This document shows positions 1-8,623 of a DNA stretch of 64,000 nucleotides, piece after piece (position 1 is the stretch's first letter; each line of letters begins with the position of its first letter). Source of the stretch: Methylobacter sp. Its GTDB lineage: Bacteria > Pseudomonadota > Gammaproteobacteria > Methylococcales > Methylomonadaceae. The stretch covers positions 46,965-110,964 of the forward strand of contig JAURZV010000093.1 in the NCBI GenBank assembly GCA_030653175.1. The letters run 5' to 3'. The notes beneath the pieces are model-generated. The model had not been told where the DNA came from and did no database searches. It saw only the letters and a list, made by a program, of their open reading frames with translations. The position numbers were made by a program, and so were the translations under genes.

Positions 1-183
1 AACCTGATGGCGAATAACCAGCTTAAATATACCCGTATCGATACGGCCGATCGAGCAGAAAAAAGGCGACAATGGAACAAACCGGTGTTTTGGCCTTTGG
101 CGCTGGGCGGCGCAGTGTTTGTGCTGATGTTGATTCCGGCGATTAATGCCTATCGCCGCCGTGTAAGGAAAACCAATCTATGA
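1..183 (+). CDS. C-terminal end of an ABC importer substrate-binding protein (partial)
   Basis: The reading frame is open from the first base and stops at a TGA that overlaps the ATG of the next gene (ATGA). Only about 60 residues are present. They contain one hydrophobic segment (FWPLALGGAVFVLMLIPAI) followed by a basic tail (YRRRVRK), so the protein ends in a membrane anchor. The position directly before two permeases and a double ATPase makes a peptide-type extracellular binding protein (SBP_bac_5) the likely identity. This rests on context, because the ligand-binding domain is outside the window. A C-terminal anchor is unusual for this family. Confidence 0.55.
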   Translation, partial: NLMANNQLKYTRIDTADRAEKRRQWNKPVFWPLALGGAVFVLMLIPAINAYRRRVRKTNL

Positions 184-1157
184 CTCAATATATTATCCGG
201 CGACTCTTATACAGCCTGCCTTTATTGATGGGCGTCAATATCTTAACGTTCGTCTTGTTCTTCGTCGTCAACAGCCCGGACGATATGGCGCGTATGCAGC
301 TGGGGCAAAAGCACGTTACCGGGCAATCCATCGCCAACTGGAAACAGCAACACGGCTACGATGTGCCGTTGCTCTGGAATGCCGATGCGCAAGGTGAGAA
401 AAAAATAACCGACACCATTTTTTATCAAAAATCGGTCGGCTTGTTTTTGTTTCGTTTCGGCGTGTCCGATAGCGGCCGGAATATCGGCGCAGACATTAAA
501 GAGCGCGCCTGGCCCAGTCTTGCCGTGGCGTTGCCGACTTTGCTGGTCGGCCTGCTGGTGAATATTTGTTTTGCGCTGATGATGGTGTTGTTTCGCAACA
601 GCTATCTGGAACATGCGGGCATCGTGTTATGCGTGATTTTGATGTCGATTTCTTCGCTGTTTTATATCATCGGCGGGCAGTTTTTCATCGGTAAAGTCTT
701 AAGGTTAGTGCCTATTTCCGGCTATGATGACGGCATGGCGGCGATTAAATTTCTGATCCTGCCGGTGTTGATCGGCGTATTTTCAGGCATAGGCTCAGGC
801 GTTCGCTGGTATAGAACTCTATTTTTAGAAGAAGTCGAAAAAGACTATGTACGCACTGCAAGAGCCAAGGGCTTAACCGAAACCCAAACCCTGTTTCAAC
901 ATGTGTTACCCAATGCGATGATTCCTATTTTGACCGGCGTCGTGGTGGTGTTGCCGCTGTTATTCATGGGCAGTTTAATCATGGAATCGTTTTTCAGCAT
1001 CCCCGGTTTAGGCAGTTACACCATAGACGCGATCAACAGCCAGGATTTCGCTATCGTTCGCGCGATGGTGTTTCTGGGCTCTGTGTTATATGTGATTGGG
1101 TTGCTGTTGACCGATATTTCCTACACCCTGGTTGACCCGCGCGTGAGATTATCGTAG
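180..1157 (+). CDS. Peptide-type ABC transporter permease (DppB/OppB/YejB family)
   Basis: This 325-residue inner-membrane permease starts with the N-terminal signature of the DppB family (MTQYIIRRLLYSLPLLMGVN), then has a periplasmic stretch and five further membrane segments. The EAA loop that contacts the ATPase is visible near residues 220-245 (DYVRTARAKGLTETQTLFQH, LPNAMIPI). It overlaps the preceding gene by ATGA, showing translational coupling. With the second permease and the fused ATPase it would form an oligopeptide, dipeptide or YejABEF-like importer; the substrate cannot be told from sequence. A REP transposase now sits between it and its partner permease, so the operon has a 690-base interruption. 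Confidence 0.9.
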   Translation: MTQYIIRRLLYSLPLLMGVNILTFVLFFVVNSPDDMARMQLGQKHVTGQSIANWKQQHGYDVPLLWNADAQGEKKITDTIFYQKSVGLFLFRFGVSDSGRNIGADIKERAWPSLAVALPTLLVGLLVNICFALMMVLFRNSYLEHAGIVLCVILMSISSLFYIIGGQFFIGKVLRLVPISGYDDGMAAIKFLILPVLIGVFSGIGSGVRWYRTLFLEEVEKDYVRTARAKGLTETQTLFQHVLPNAMIPILTGVVVVLPLLFMGSLIMESFFSIPGLGSYTIDAINSQDFAIVRAMVFLGSVLYVIGLLLTDISYTLVDPRVRLS

Positions 1158-1162
1158 CTATT

Positions 1163-1182
1163 GTTCAAAGCCGGCTTTGAAC
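1163..1182. repeat. REP palindrome, family 1
   Basis: A perfect 20-base palindrome, GTTCAAAGCCGGCTTTGAAC, lies 20 bases before the first REP transposase gene. The same unit occurs at 1792-1811 and 6099-6118, and a variant (GTCCAAAGCCGGCTTTGGAC) at 1741-1760. Confidence 0.9.
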
Positions 1183-1201
1183 GATTTGTAAAGGTGTTGC
1201 G

Positions 1202-1738
1202 ATGCTAAAGAAAAGTCTACATACGCCAGCGCATTTGTTTTTGGACAATACTCCCTATTTTGTCACCAGCGCCATTTATCAAAAAAGACCGTTATTAGCA
1301 GCTGATACCGTCAAGCTGCATTTACTTGAGACAATTCAGGACTGCTTTTGTGAGAAAAACTGGACGCTCAATGATTGGGTAATTTTGGATAATCATTATC
1401 ATCTGCTTGGTGTGAGCAATAAGGGCGATGATTTGAGCAAGATTTTTCGTAAAATTCATGGCATAACCAGTCATGTTATTCAAGCGCATTGCTTGTGCGA
1501 TTTGCCGGTCTGGTGGAACTATTGGGATTATTGTCCGCGTGATGAAAAGGATTATAGGGTGCGGTTGAATTATTTGCTAATTAACCCGGTCAAGCATGGT
1601 TATTGTGATAATTTACACGATTACCCGTTTTCCAGTTTTCATCAACGGCTAGCACAATCGGGACGGAAAAACCTGGCTAAACAATTTAAAGACAACGATG
1701 ATTATCAAAAAATGATATTACAAGAAGATGATTTTTAA
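1202..1738 (+). CDS. REP-associated tyrosine transposase (RAYT), copy 1
   Basis: A 178-residue single-domain transposase of the Y1/IS200-like group. The metal-binding HxH pair is H65/H67 (LDNHYHLLG) and the likely catalytic tyrosine is Y124 in the helix YRVRLNYLLINPVKHGY, the usual arrangement for RAYTs. It is flanked on both sides by copies of one palindrome, its probable substrate. RAYTs are known to act on REP single strands and are normally domesticated single-copy genes. Here it sits in the same direction as, and between, the two permease genes of an ABC transporter operon. All motifs are present, so it may be active. Confidence 0.9.
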   Translation: MLKKSLHTPAHLFLDNTPYFVTSAIYQKRPLLAADTVKLHLLETIQDCFCEKNWTLNDWVILDNHYHLLGVSNKGDDLSKIFRKIHGITSHVIQAHCLCDLPVWWNYWDYCPRDEKDYRVRLNYLLINPVKHGYCDNLHDYPFSSFHQRLAQSGRKNLAKQFKDNDDYQKMILQEDDF

Positions 1739-1740
1739 TA

Positions 1741-1811
1741 GTCCAAAGCCGGCTTTGGACTCCGATTTAGGCGTCCGTCATTTAAAATGGAGTTCAAAGC
1801 CGGCTTTGAAC
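1741..1811. repeat. Pair of REP palindromes, family 1
   Basis: Two 20-base palindromes (1741-1760 with GTCCAAAG arms, 1792-1811 with GTTCAAAG arms) are separated by 31 bases directly after the RAYT stop codon. The compensating C/G change in the first unit keeps the pairing, as expected if the hairpin is what is selected. Confidence 0.88.
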
Positions 1812-1848
1812 TTTGCCGAACATGACTTGACCAACACAGGCTAACGCA

Positions 1849-3192
1849 ATGATTGTTTTATGGACAGACGCACTGATCTACTTGCTGATTGTTGTGATGC
1901 TGGCGCTGGGCTTGTATCTGCGCGGCAAGGAACACATCAAGCGCCCGCTGCAACAAATAGGCCGCAGTAAAATCGGCATGGTGTCGCTGGTGGTGCTGCT
2001 GTTTTTTGTGCTGATCGGCTTGCTCGATTCCGTGCATTTTAAGCCAGCCAATGATAAGAAAAACGAGATTATCAGCCTGCTGGACGATTGGGCGGCGCCG
2101 CTTCGGGAGCATGGCGAAAAAACCTATTCCGCGCCTTTTGCGACCACGCTGTACAGCAAGGAAATGATGACACTGGAAGACGGCTCCATGCAATGGGGTT
2201 ATCCGCGCCTGGAGTTCGGCGGCAGGTATTTGAATAATCCTGAGACAGAGAAAATCCCCGATATTTTACAAAAAACACTTTACGGCTTGGCCCAAGGCGC
2301 CAGCCTGATCGGTTTTTTTATGCTGCTTATGTGGGGATTATTAGCTGAGCAGCATAAACGCTTCATGCGCAGTTCAACGGCAAAAACAGTCTGGGCGGTA
2401 GTATTTGTTATTGTGTCGCTTAGTTACGCCTTAATCTATTTATCCGGCTATTATCACGTGTTCGGCACCGACAAAGTCGGCGAAGACGTTTTTTATCAGG
2501 CCGTAAAAAGCATACGCACCGGCCTGGTCATCGGTACCTTAACCACGTTAATCATGCTGCCGATGGCGATTATCTTCGGCATCCTGGCCGGATTTTTTCG
2601 CGGCTGGGTGGACGATGTCATTCAATACATCTACACCACCCTCAATTCCATCCCCGGCGTGTTGCTGATCGCCGCCTCAATCCTGATGGTGCAGGTGTAC
2701 ATGGCCAATCACGAGGCGGACTTTACCAGCGTTATCGTCAGGGCCGATATGCGGCTATTGTTCCTGTGCATGATTCTCGGCGTAACCAGCTGGACAGGCC
2801 TATGCCGATTGCTCCGGGCGGAAACCCTTAAACTCCGGGAAATGGAATACGTCCAGGCCGCCTCGGCGTTGGGCGTTAAGCAAGGTGCGATTTTACTGCG
2901 CCACATCCTGCCCAATGTCATGCACATCGTATTGATCTCCGTGGTGCTGGATTTCAGTTCGCTGGTGCTGGCCGAAGCGGTGTTGTCGTACATCAATATC
3001 GGCGTCGATCCGACCAGCTACAGCTGGGGCAATATGATTAACGGCGCACGGCTGGAAATGGCGCGTGAGCCTATCGTGTGGTGGTCGCTGACGGCCGCCT
3101 TTGTGTTTATGTTCGCGCTGGTGCTGGCAGCCAATCTGTTTGCCGACGTGGTGCAGGATGCGTTTGATCCGAGACGGAGCGGCAATGAATAA
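1849..3192 (+). CDS. Peptide-type ABC transporter permease (DppC/OppC/YejE family)
   Basis: A 447-residue inner-membrane protein, the second permease of the importer. The C-terminal half has the binding-protein-dependent transport domain with the EAA loop (YVQAASALGVKQGAILLRH, ILPNVMH). The family is normally about 300 residues; here two extra membrane segments and a periplasmic stretch of about 80 residues precede the core, as in longer YejE-like members. It overlaps the ATPase gene by eight bases. REP palindromes and a RAYT separate it from the first permease, so its expression may depend on read-through across those hairpins. Confidence 0.88.
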   Translation: MIVLWTDALIYLLIVVMLALGLYLRGKEHIKRPLQQIGRSKIGMVSLVVLLFFVLIGLLDSVHFKPANDKKNEIISLLDDWAAPLREHGEKTYSAPFATTLYSKEMMTLEDGSMQWGYPRLEFGGRYLNNPETEKIPDILQKTLYGLAQGASLIGFFMLLMWGLLAEQHKRFMRSSTAKTVWAVVFVIVSLSYALIYLSGYYHVFGTDKVGEDVFYQAVKSIRTGLVIGTLTTLIMLPMAIIFGILAGFFRGWVDDVIQYIYTTLNSIPGVLLIAASILMVQVYMANHEADFTSVIVRADMRLLFLCMILGVTSWTGLCRLLRAETLKLREMEYVQAASALGVKQGAILLRHILPNVMHIVLISVVLDFSSLVLAEAVLSYINIGVDPTSYSWGNMINGARLEMAREPIVWWSLTAAFVFMFALVLAANLFADVVQDAFDPRRSGNE

Positions 3193-4789
3193 TCCGATAC
3201 TGGCCGTCCGGCATCTTAGCGTCACCTTCAACCACCGGCAGACGGTGGTCGATGACATCAGTTTTGAAATCCATGCAGGCGAAACTTTTGCGTTGGTCGG
3301 CGAGTCGGGTTCCGGCAAATCGATCACCGCCCTGTCGGTGCTCAGATTATTGCCCAACAATGCAAGGCTTAACGCCGACGCGATCGACCTGCAAGACGAT
3401 AATTTACTGAACCATTCTGAATTTGAGCTGTGCAAAATTCGCGGTCGACGCATCGGCTTTATTTTTCAGGACCCGATGTCCTCGCTGAACCCGGTGATGA
3501 CCATCGGCAGCCAGATCGAGGAAGTCATCAAGCTGCATTTCGACCTGCCCAGGGAAGCGGTTAAACAACGGGTGCTGGAATTATTGCAGCAAGTTGAACT
3601 ACCCGAACCGCAGCTGCGCATTAAGGACTATCCGCATCAGCTTTCCGGCGGTCAGCGGCAACGGGTGATGATTGCTATCGCATTGGCGGGCAAGCCGGAT
3701 TTATTAATCGCCGATGAACCGACTACGTCGCTGGATGTGACCATACAGGCGCAAATCCTGGCGCTGCTGAAGAGTATCCAGCAACAAACCGGCATGGCAT
3801 TGTGGCTGATCAGCCATGACTTGGCGCTGGTATCCACGATGGCAGACCGGGTTGCAGTCATGCAACAGGGTAAAATCGTCGAAACCGGCGCGACTGCCGA
3901 GTTTTTTAACCAGCCCAAACACCCATATACCCGTAAGCTGCTGAATGCGCTGCCGTCGATGGGCAGTTGCTTAACGCACAGCGCCGAGGAAAAACCGCCG
4001 CTACTCCAGGTCAGCGATTTTTATTGTTATTACCCGATACGGAAAGGCATTTTCAAACGGATCGTCGATTTTGTGCGGGCGGTCGACGGCGTCAGTTTCG
4101 ATATACAGCAAGGCAAAACCCTGGCCTTGGTCGGCGAATCCGGCTGCGGCAAAACCACCCTGGGCAAGAGCTTGTTAAACCTGATACCCGGCAGCGGACG
4201 GGTCGTCATCAACGGCGTCGAGTTGAATGCCTTAACCGGCGAAGCTCTGCGTCAACAACGCGCCAATATCCAGATCGTGTTCCAAGACCCGTTTTCATCA
4301 ATGAACCCGCGCATGCTGGTCGGCGACATCATCGCCGAAGGCATCAGAGCCTTGCATCCCGAGGTGAGTTCCGATCAGCGCAAGGCCAGAGTCCGACAAC
4401 TGTTGCAGCAAGTCGATTTGCCCGAAGATTCGGCGCTGCGTTACCCGCATGAGTTTTCCGGCGGCCAGCGTCAGCGCATCTGCATTGCCCGCGCACTGGC
4501 GGTCGATCCCAAACTGATCGTCTGCGACGAACCGACCAGCGCGCTGGATGTATCGGTACAGGCGCAGATTATCCAGTTACTCAAAACCTTGCAGCAGGAA
4601 AAAGGCGTCAGTTATTTGTTCATCACCCATGATCTTGCCGTCGTTGCGGAAATAGCCGATGATGTCGCCGTGATGTACCAAGGCAAGATCATAGAGCAGG
4701 GCAGCGTGGCCGAGGTTTTGACCCAGCCCAAACAGGCTTATACCAAAAAGCTGTTGGCGGCTGTGCCTGTTTTGAAAATGGATCATTGA
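3185..4789 (+). CDS. Fused double ATPase of peptide-type ABC importer (YejF/DppD-DppF-like)
   Basis: A 534-residue cytoplasmic protein with two complete ABC domains. The first has Walker A GESGSGKS, signature LSGGQRQRV and Walker B LLIADEPTTSLD. The second has GESGCGKTT, FSGGQRQRI and LIVCDEPTSALD. Each domain carries the oligopeptide-transporter C-terminal element (QPKHPYTRKLL; QPKQAYTKKLL). The fused arrangement is that of YejF rather than of separate DppD and DppF. The ATG at 3185 overlaps the permease stop; the longer open frame starting at 3101 lies inside the permease gene and was rejected. It completes the importer with the two upstream permeases. Confidence 0.92.
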   Translation: MNNPILAVRHLSVTFNHRQTVVDDISFEIHAGETFALVGESGSGKSITALSVLRLLPNNARLNADAIDLQDDNLLNHSEFELCKIRGRRIGFIFQDPMSSLNPVMTIGSQIEEVIKLHFDLPREAVKQRVLELLQQVELPEPQLRIKDYPHQLSGGQRQRVMIAIALAGKPDLLIADEPTTSLDVTIQAQILALLKSIQQQTGMALWLISHDLALVSTMADRVAVMQQGKIVETGATAEFFNQPKHPYTRKLLNALPSMGSCLTHSAEEKPPLLQVSDFYCYYPIRKGIFKRIVDFVRAVDGVSFDIQQGKTLALVGESGCGKTTLGKSLLNLIPGSGRVVINGVELNALTGEALRQQRANIQIVFQDPFSSMNPRMLVGDIIAEGIRALHPEVSSDQRKARVRQLLQQVDLPEDSALRYPHEFSGGQRQRICIARALAVDPKLIVCDEPTSALDVSVQAQIIQLLKTLQQEKGVSYLFITHDLAVVAEIADDVAVMYQGKIIEQGSVAEVLTQPKQAYTKKLLAAVPVLKMDH

Positions 4790-4886
4790 GAGTAAAACTT
4801 GAGTGAGTTCGCGACAAGGGTTTAATATTCAAAGCCGCGTTCAGGTAATAAAGGCAGTATAACTTCTTAACTTTGTGGATAAACTT

Positions 4887-5354
4887 ATGAAAAAACAAAT
4901 CTTGCTTGCGGTAACAATAGTTCTCAGCACATTAGCCTTTACTGTGTCAGCCGAAGAAATCGGTGATGTCAGCACGACATTTAAGCTGCTTGGAGCCAAT
5001 CATAAAATTGTGATTGAAGCCTTCGACGACCCTGATGTTTCCGGTGTTGCCTGTCATATATCACGCGCTAAAACAGGTGGAATGAAAGGCGCGGTAGGTC
5101 TGGCTGAAGATCCAACAGAAGCGTCAATTGCATGTCGGCAAATAGGCGTAATCGATACGAGCAAACTGGATAAATTGAAAAATGGTGAGGTGGTGTTTAA
5201 AGAAAGCCTGTCGCTGGTTTTTAAGAGTCTGCAAGTGGTGCGTTTTTATGATAAAAAACGTAATGTTCTGGTCTATCTGGCTTACAGTGACAAGGTGATT
5301 GAAGGTTCCCCAAAGAATTCTATTTCATCTGTGCCGGTTATGAAGTGGGATTAG
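4887..5354 (+). CDS. creA: CreA family periplasmic protein
   Basis: A 155-residue secreted protein with a signal peptide (residues 1-22, cleavage after VSA) and a mature part closely resembling E. coli Cre[69 protein letters not shown]. The conserved cysteine pair (VACHIS, ASIACRQ) is present. CreA has no established molecular function. The start at 4887 gives a normal signal peptide; an in-frame ATG at 4875 would add only MDKL. It is separated by about 100 bases from the ABC operon and probably transcribed on its own. Confidence 0.9.
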   Translation: MKKQILLAVTIVLSTLAFTVSAEEIGDVSTTFKLLGANHKIVIEAFDDPDVSGVACHISRAKTGGMKGAVGLAEDPTEASIACRQIGVIDTSKLDKLKNGEVVFKESLSLVFKSLQVVRFYDKKRNVLVYLAYSDKVIEGSPKNSISSVPVMKWD

Positions 5355-5364
5355 TAACGCGGTT

Positions 5365-5436
5365 GCAGGATGGGTAGAGCGGGTAGCGAAACCCATCGAA
5401 GGGAGGGCTGATTGTGATGGGTTTCGCGCATCCTAC
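5365..5436. repeat. Palindromic repeat, family 3 (GGATGGGTAGAGC...GCATCCTAC)
   Basis: Long imperfect inverted repeat with arms GCAGGATGGGTAGAGC...GCGAAACCCATC and GATGGGTTTCGCGCATCCTAC. A second copy is at 47174-47248. It lies between the convergent creA and Uma2 genes, where it could also act as a bidirectional terminator. Confidence 0.85.
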
Positions 5437-5445
5437 CTCGCGGCA

Positions 5446-6021
5446 TCAAACGGCTGTCATAAATGACCAATCAATGCTCAGATCCGGGAATCGTTGCACA
5501 GCGGTGGACTCATCCATGCCAAACACACCGGGCTGTCCATACCGTCCTTGTGCATCCAGCGTATACGCCAAAATCCAACGATCTTCCGGGTGGATAATCC
5601 AATATTCCTGCACCCCATGCTGCTGGTAAAGGCTGCGTTTGGTGTTCATGTCTTTGAGCGCGGTAAAAGGAGAAAGCGCTTCAACAATCCAATCCGGCGC
5701 ACCACGGCAGCCTTGCTTGTCCAGCTTGGACTGGTCGCAAATGACGCTTAGATCGGGCTGCACCACCGTTTCCACATTGGCGTCGGCTTCATCTTTGCGT
5801 GGCAGGCGCACGTCAAAGGGCGAGACATAAAATTTACAAGGCTTGCCTTGCAAATAATTACCGACTTGTCTGCACAATTCGGACACAATATCCTGATGCA
5901 GCCGCTGCGGGGCAGTCATGGCGTACGCCTCGCCGTTAATCAATTCCCAGCGCTCATCTTCAGGCCATTGGGCATAATCGGCATAAGTGTACTTTTTCTG
6001 CAATTTTTCTGCGGTACTCAT
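5446..6021 (-). CDS. Uma2 family endonuclease (DUF820)
   Basis: A 191-residue protein of the Uma2/DUF820 group, a PD-(D/E)XK nuclease fold common in multiple copies in cyanobacteria and some proteobacteria. Visible family elements are the N-terminal YTYADYAQWPEDERWELING, then YVSPFDVRLP, the acidic catalytic stretch VQPDLSVICD and WIVEALSP, and YQQHGVQEYWIIHPE. The start at 6021 is preceded by GGAGAAAAGACG, a good ribosome site; the open frame continues upstream to 6234 through a REP palindrome but that extension has no family resemblance. The biological role of these nucleases is not settled. Confidence 0.88.
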   Translation of the reverse strand: MSTAEKLQKKYTYADYAQWPEDERWELINGEAYAMTAPQRLHQDIVSELCRQVGNYLQGKPCKFYVSPFDVRLPRKDEADANVETVVQPDLSVICDQSKLDKQGCRGAPDWIVEALSPFTALKDMNTKRSLYQQHGVQEYWIIHPEDRWILAYTLDAQGRYGQPGVFGMDESTAVQRFPDLSIDWSFMTAV

Positions 6022-6069
6022 CGTCTTTTCTCCAAAGTGAAAGCTATGTAGGGTAGGCTCCATACCGGA

Positions 6070-6118
6070 GTACAAGGCTCGCCTTGTACTTGTAAATCGT
6101 TCAAAGCCGGCTTTGAAC
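6070..6118. repeat. Two palindromes upstream of the Uma2 gene
   Basis: GTACAAGGctcgCCTTGTAC at 6070-6089, followed by a perfect family-1 REP unit at 6099-6118. The family-1 copy is about 4.3 kb from its RAYT. Confidence 0.85.
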
Positions 6119-6209
6119 TCCGAAACAACATCATGGGTTACACACTGTGCTCCGAGCGGGAACGAAATAGGCCTGAATGGTTGCAAATATACAGGCTTTC
6201 TCTTAACAA

Positions 6210-7523
6210 TCAACCTGACAACCGCTCCCGCCATTCGGCGATTTTGATTCTCAATTCATCAATATTGACCGTAGTCAAATGACGCTGCTTTAACAGGCGT
6301 TTGCCAGCCACCCAGACATCGGTGACTTGCTGACGGCCGGCGGCATATACAATCTGCGAAACCGGGCAATATAACGGCTGGGTTTCCAAATACGATAAAT
6401 CAACGGCAATCACGTCGGCGGCTTTGCCGATGCTTAACGAACCGGTTTCATGATCCAGGCCTAAGGCCTTGGCGCCGTTGATGGTCGCCATGCGCAGGGC
6501 GGTCATGGCCGGAATGGCGCTGGCGTCACCGGCAACGGCTTTGCCGAGCAATGCTGCGGTGCGCATTTCGCCGAACATATCCAGATCGTTATTACTGGCC
6601 GCGCCGTCGGTACCCAACGCCACATTGATGCCTGCAGCGATACATTTGGCAACCGGGCAAAAGCCGCTGGCCAGTTTTAAGTTGGATTCGGGGCAATGCA
6701 CAATATGTGCGCCGGATTCCGCAAACCGGGCGATTTCGTCATCGGTTAACTGGGTCATGTGTACCGCGATGAATGACGGATCGATCAGGCCGAGTTCATG
6801 CAATCTTTGCAAGGGGCGCTGTCCGGTTTTTTCCTGCTCCTGCTTGATTTCGTGTTGCGTTTCGTGGACATGCATATGGATCGGCAGTTCCAGCTCATCG
6901 GCCAGGGTTTTGATTTTTTGCAAAGGTTCGTCCGACACCGTGTACGGCGCATGCGGCGCAAACGGTGTGGAAATCAGCGGGTGGTGGCGCAGTTGATCAT
7001 GCAAAGCCAAACCCTTTTCAATATAGGCGTCGCTGTTTTCGGCCCAGACTGTCGGGAAATCGATGAGGATCAAGCCGACACTGGCGCGTATGCCGTGATG
7101 TATCGCCTGCGTTGCGGTGATTTCCGGAAAAAAATACATGTCATTGAAACAGGTCGTACCTCCCAGTATCATTTCGGCTATCGCCAGATCGGTGCCGTCT
7201 TTGACAAACGCTTCACTCATCCATTTTTGTTCCAGCGGCCAGATGTGGTTTTGCAACCAGTCCAACAGATGCAAATCATCGGCAATACCGCGCATTAAAG
7301 TCATCGCGGCATGGGTATGGCTGTTGATTAGACCGGGCAGCAGGGCATGATTGCCCAGGTTTTCGGTGGTTGTACCCTGATATTTTTGCCTGGCAATTTC
7401 GGTAGGCAGCAGGTCGATAATTCGACCGCTATTGATAACCAGCGTATGGTGTTCATAGGTTACGGATTCCGGTTCAACGGGTATAATCCAGCGAGCGTGG
7501 ATGAGGGTATCGACAACTGTCAT
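6210..7523 (-). CDS. mtaD: 5-methylthioadenosine/S-adenosylhomocysteine deaminase (TRZ/ATZ hydrolase)
   Basis: A 437-residue amidohydrolase. It has the metal-binding HxH near the N-terminus (INSHTHAAMTLMRG), the HMHVHET histidines, a further histidine in FIAVHMT and the catalytic aspartate in ALGTDGAASNNDLD. The family deaminates methylthioadenosine or S-adenosylhomocysteine to the inosine compound in the cytoplasm. It is divergent from mtnA with 59 bases between the start codons, a context that favours the methionine-salvage role over the many other activities of this superfamily. Deamination would require a methylthioinosine phosphorylase to feed MtnA; that gene is not in the window. Confidence 0.88.
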   Translation of the reverse strand: MTVVDTLIHARWIIPVEPESVTYEHHTLVINSGRIIDLLPTEIARQKYQGTTTENLGNHALLPGLINSHTHAAMTLMRGIADDLHLLDWLQNHIWPLEQKWMSEAFVKDGTDLAIAEMILGGTTCFNDMYFFPEITATQAIHHGIRASVGLILIDFPTVWAENSDAYIEKGLALHDQLRHHPLISTPFAPHAPYTVSDEPLQKIKTLADELELPIHMHVHETQHEIKQEQEKTGQRPLQRLHELGLIDPSFIAVHMTQLTDDEIARFAESGAHIVHCPESNLKLASGFCPVAKCIAAGINVALGTDGAASNNDLDMFGEMRTAALLGKAVAGDASAIPAMTALRMATINGAKALGLDHETGSLSIGKAADVIAVDLSYLETQPLYCPVSQIVYAAGRQQVTDVWVAGKRLLKQRHLTTVNIDELRIKIAEWRERLSG

Positions 7524-7582
7524 AAGATATTCCTGTATTGGGTTGCCAAATTATAACTTTTTACCATTGGTTTTTGATAAAA

Positions 7583-8623
7583 ATGACTATGCAAAATAAA
7601 TTGACTGTACAAGCCTTGCAATGGACAGGCGATGCTTTAAAAGTGCTGGATCAGCGACAATTGCCGGAAAAAATTGTTTACGATGAATACAAGGACGCCG
7701 TCGGTGTAACAGACGCCATTGCAAGCATGCGTGTTCGCGGCGCACCGGCTATCGGTATAGCCGCCGCTTACGGTGTGGCGCTGTCGGTCCGCAAGCATTA
7801 CGCGCAGTCCAATCATTGGCGGCAAAAAGTGGCAGCTGATATAGCCATGTTGGCAACGTCCAGACCAACAGCGGTTAATTTGTTTTGGGCGTTGGATCAG
7901 ATGAAGGCTGTACTGGCCAAGCAGCTTGATAATCCGATGACGGCTGTTCTGGTTTGTGCGGAAAGAATCCATGCCGATGATATTGCCGCCAATCACAAAA
8001 TGGGCGAACTGGGCGCGGATATTCTGGCCGGTGCCAAAGGCGTGATGACGCATTGCAACGCCGGCGCCTTGGCAACCGGCGGTTACGGCACGGCGTTGGG
8101 CGTTATCCGTAGCGCTTATCAACGAGAGCACATCAATGTCTATGCGGGCGAAACCCGGCCCTGGCTGCAAGGCGCAAGGCTGACCGTTTGGGAGTTGGCT
8201 CAAGACGAGATTCCTTCGACCTTGATTGCCGATTCGGCGGCGGCATGGCTGATGAAATCCGGCGCTATCGATTGGATCGTGGTCGGCGCAGACCGCATTG
8301 CCGCCAATGGCGATGCCGCAAACAAAATCGGCACTTATTCACTGGCCGTACTGGCCAAACAGCATGGCGTAAAGTTGATGGTGGTAGCGCCCACCACGAC
8401 CATAGACTGGGGCATGCCTAGCGGCGACCTGATTGAAATCGAGCAACGCAACCAGAACGAATTATTGCCCGACTGTTATAACCACGAGGGTTCCCTGGTC
8501 AGCGCCTGGAATCCGGTTTTTGACGTGACTCCGGCGGAACTGATTGCCGCCATTGTGACCGAGCGCGGCGTGGTGTTGAATCCCGCCGGGCAAGGCGTGG
8601 GAGGTTTAAGAAATGCAATTTGA
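7583..8623 (+). CDS. mtnA: S-methyl-5-thioribose-1-phosphate isomerase
   Basis: A 346-residue enzyme of the eIF2B-like aldose-ketose isomerase family. It converts methylthioribose-1-phosphate to methylthioribulose-1-phosphate in methionine salvage. The substrate-binding RVRGAPAIG, the catalytic cysteine in MTHCNAGALATGGYGTALG and the catalytic aspartate in VVGADRIAANGDAANKIGTY are present, and the length matches the family. The start at 7583 was preferred to the upstream frame beginning at 7538, which lies in the mtaD promoter region; the ATG at 7589 is also possible. The end overlaps cysZ by 11 bases. Confidence 0.93.
   Translation: MTMQNKLTVQALQWTGDALKVLDQRQLPEKIVYDEYKDAVGVTDAIASMRVRGAPAIGIAAAYGVALSVRKHYAQSNHWRQKVAADIAMLATSRPTAVNLFWALDQMKAVLAKQLDNPMTAVLVCAERIHADDIAANHKMGELGADILAGAKGVMTHCNAGALATGGYGTALGVIRSAYQREHINVYAGETRPWLQGARLTVWELAQDEIPSTLIADSAAAWLMKSGAIDWIVVGADRIAANGDAANKIGTYSLAVLAKQHGVKLMVVAPTTTIDWGMPSGDLIEIEQRNQNELLPDCYNHEGSLVSAWNPVFDVTPAELIAAIVTERGVVLNPAGQGVGGLRNAI

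Noticed and set aside
3967..4452. Long open frame within the double ATPase gene
   Set aside because: It lies in another frame of a well-supported ABC ATPase gene and its translation is arginine-rich without any family pattern.
6022..6234. N-terminal extension of the Uma2 nuclease
   Set aside because: The extension runs through two palindromic repeats; the internal ATG at 6021 has a good ribosome site and the family N-terminus.
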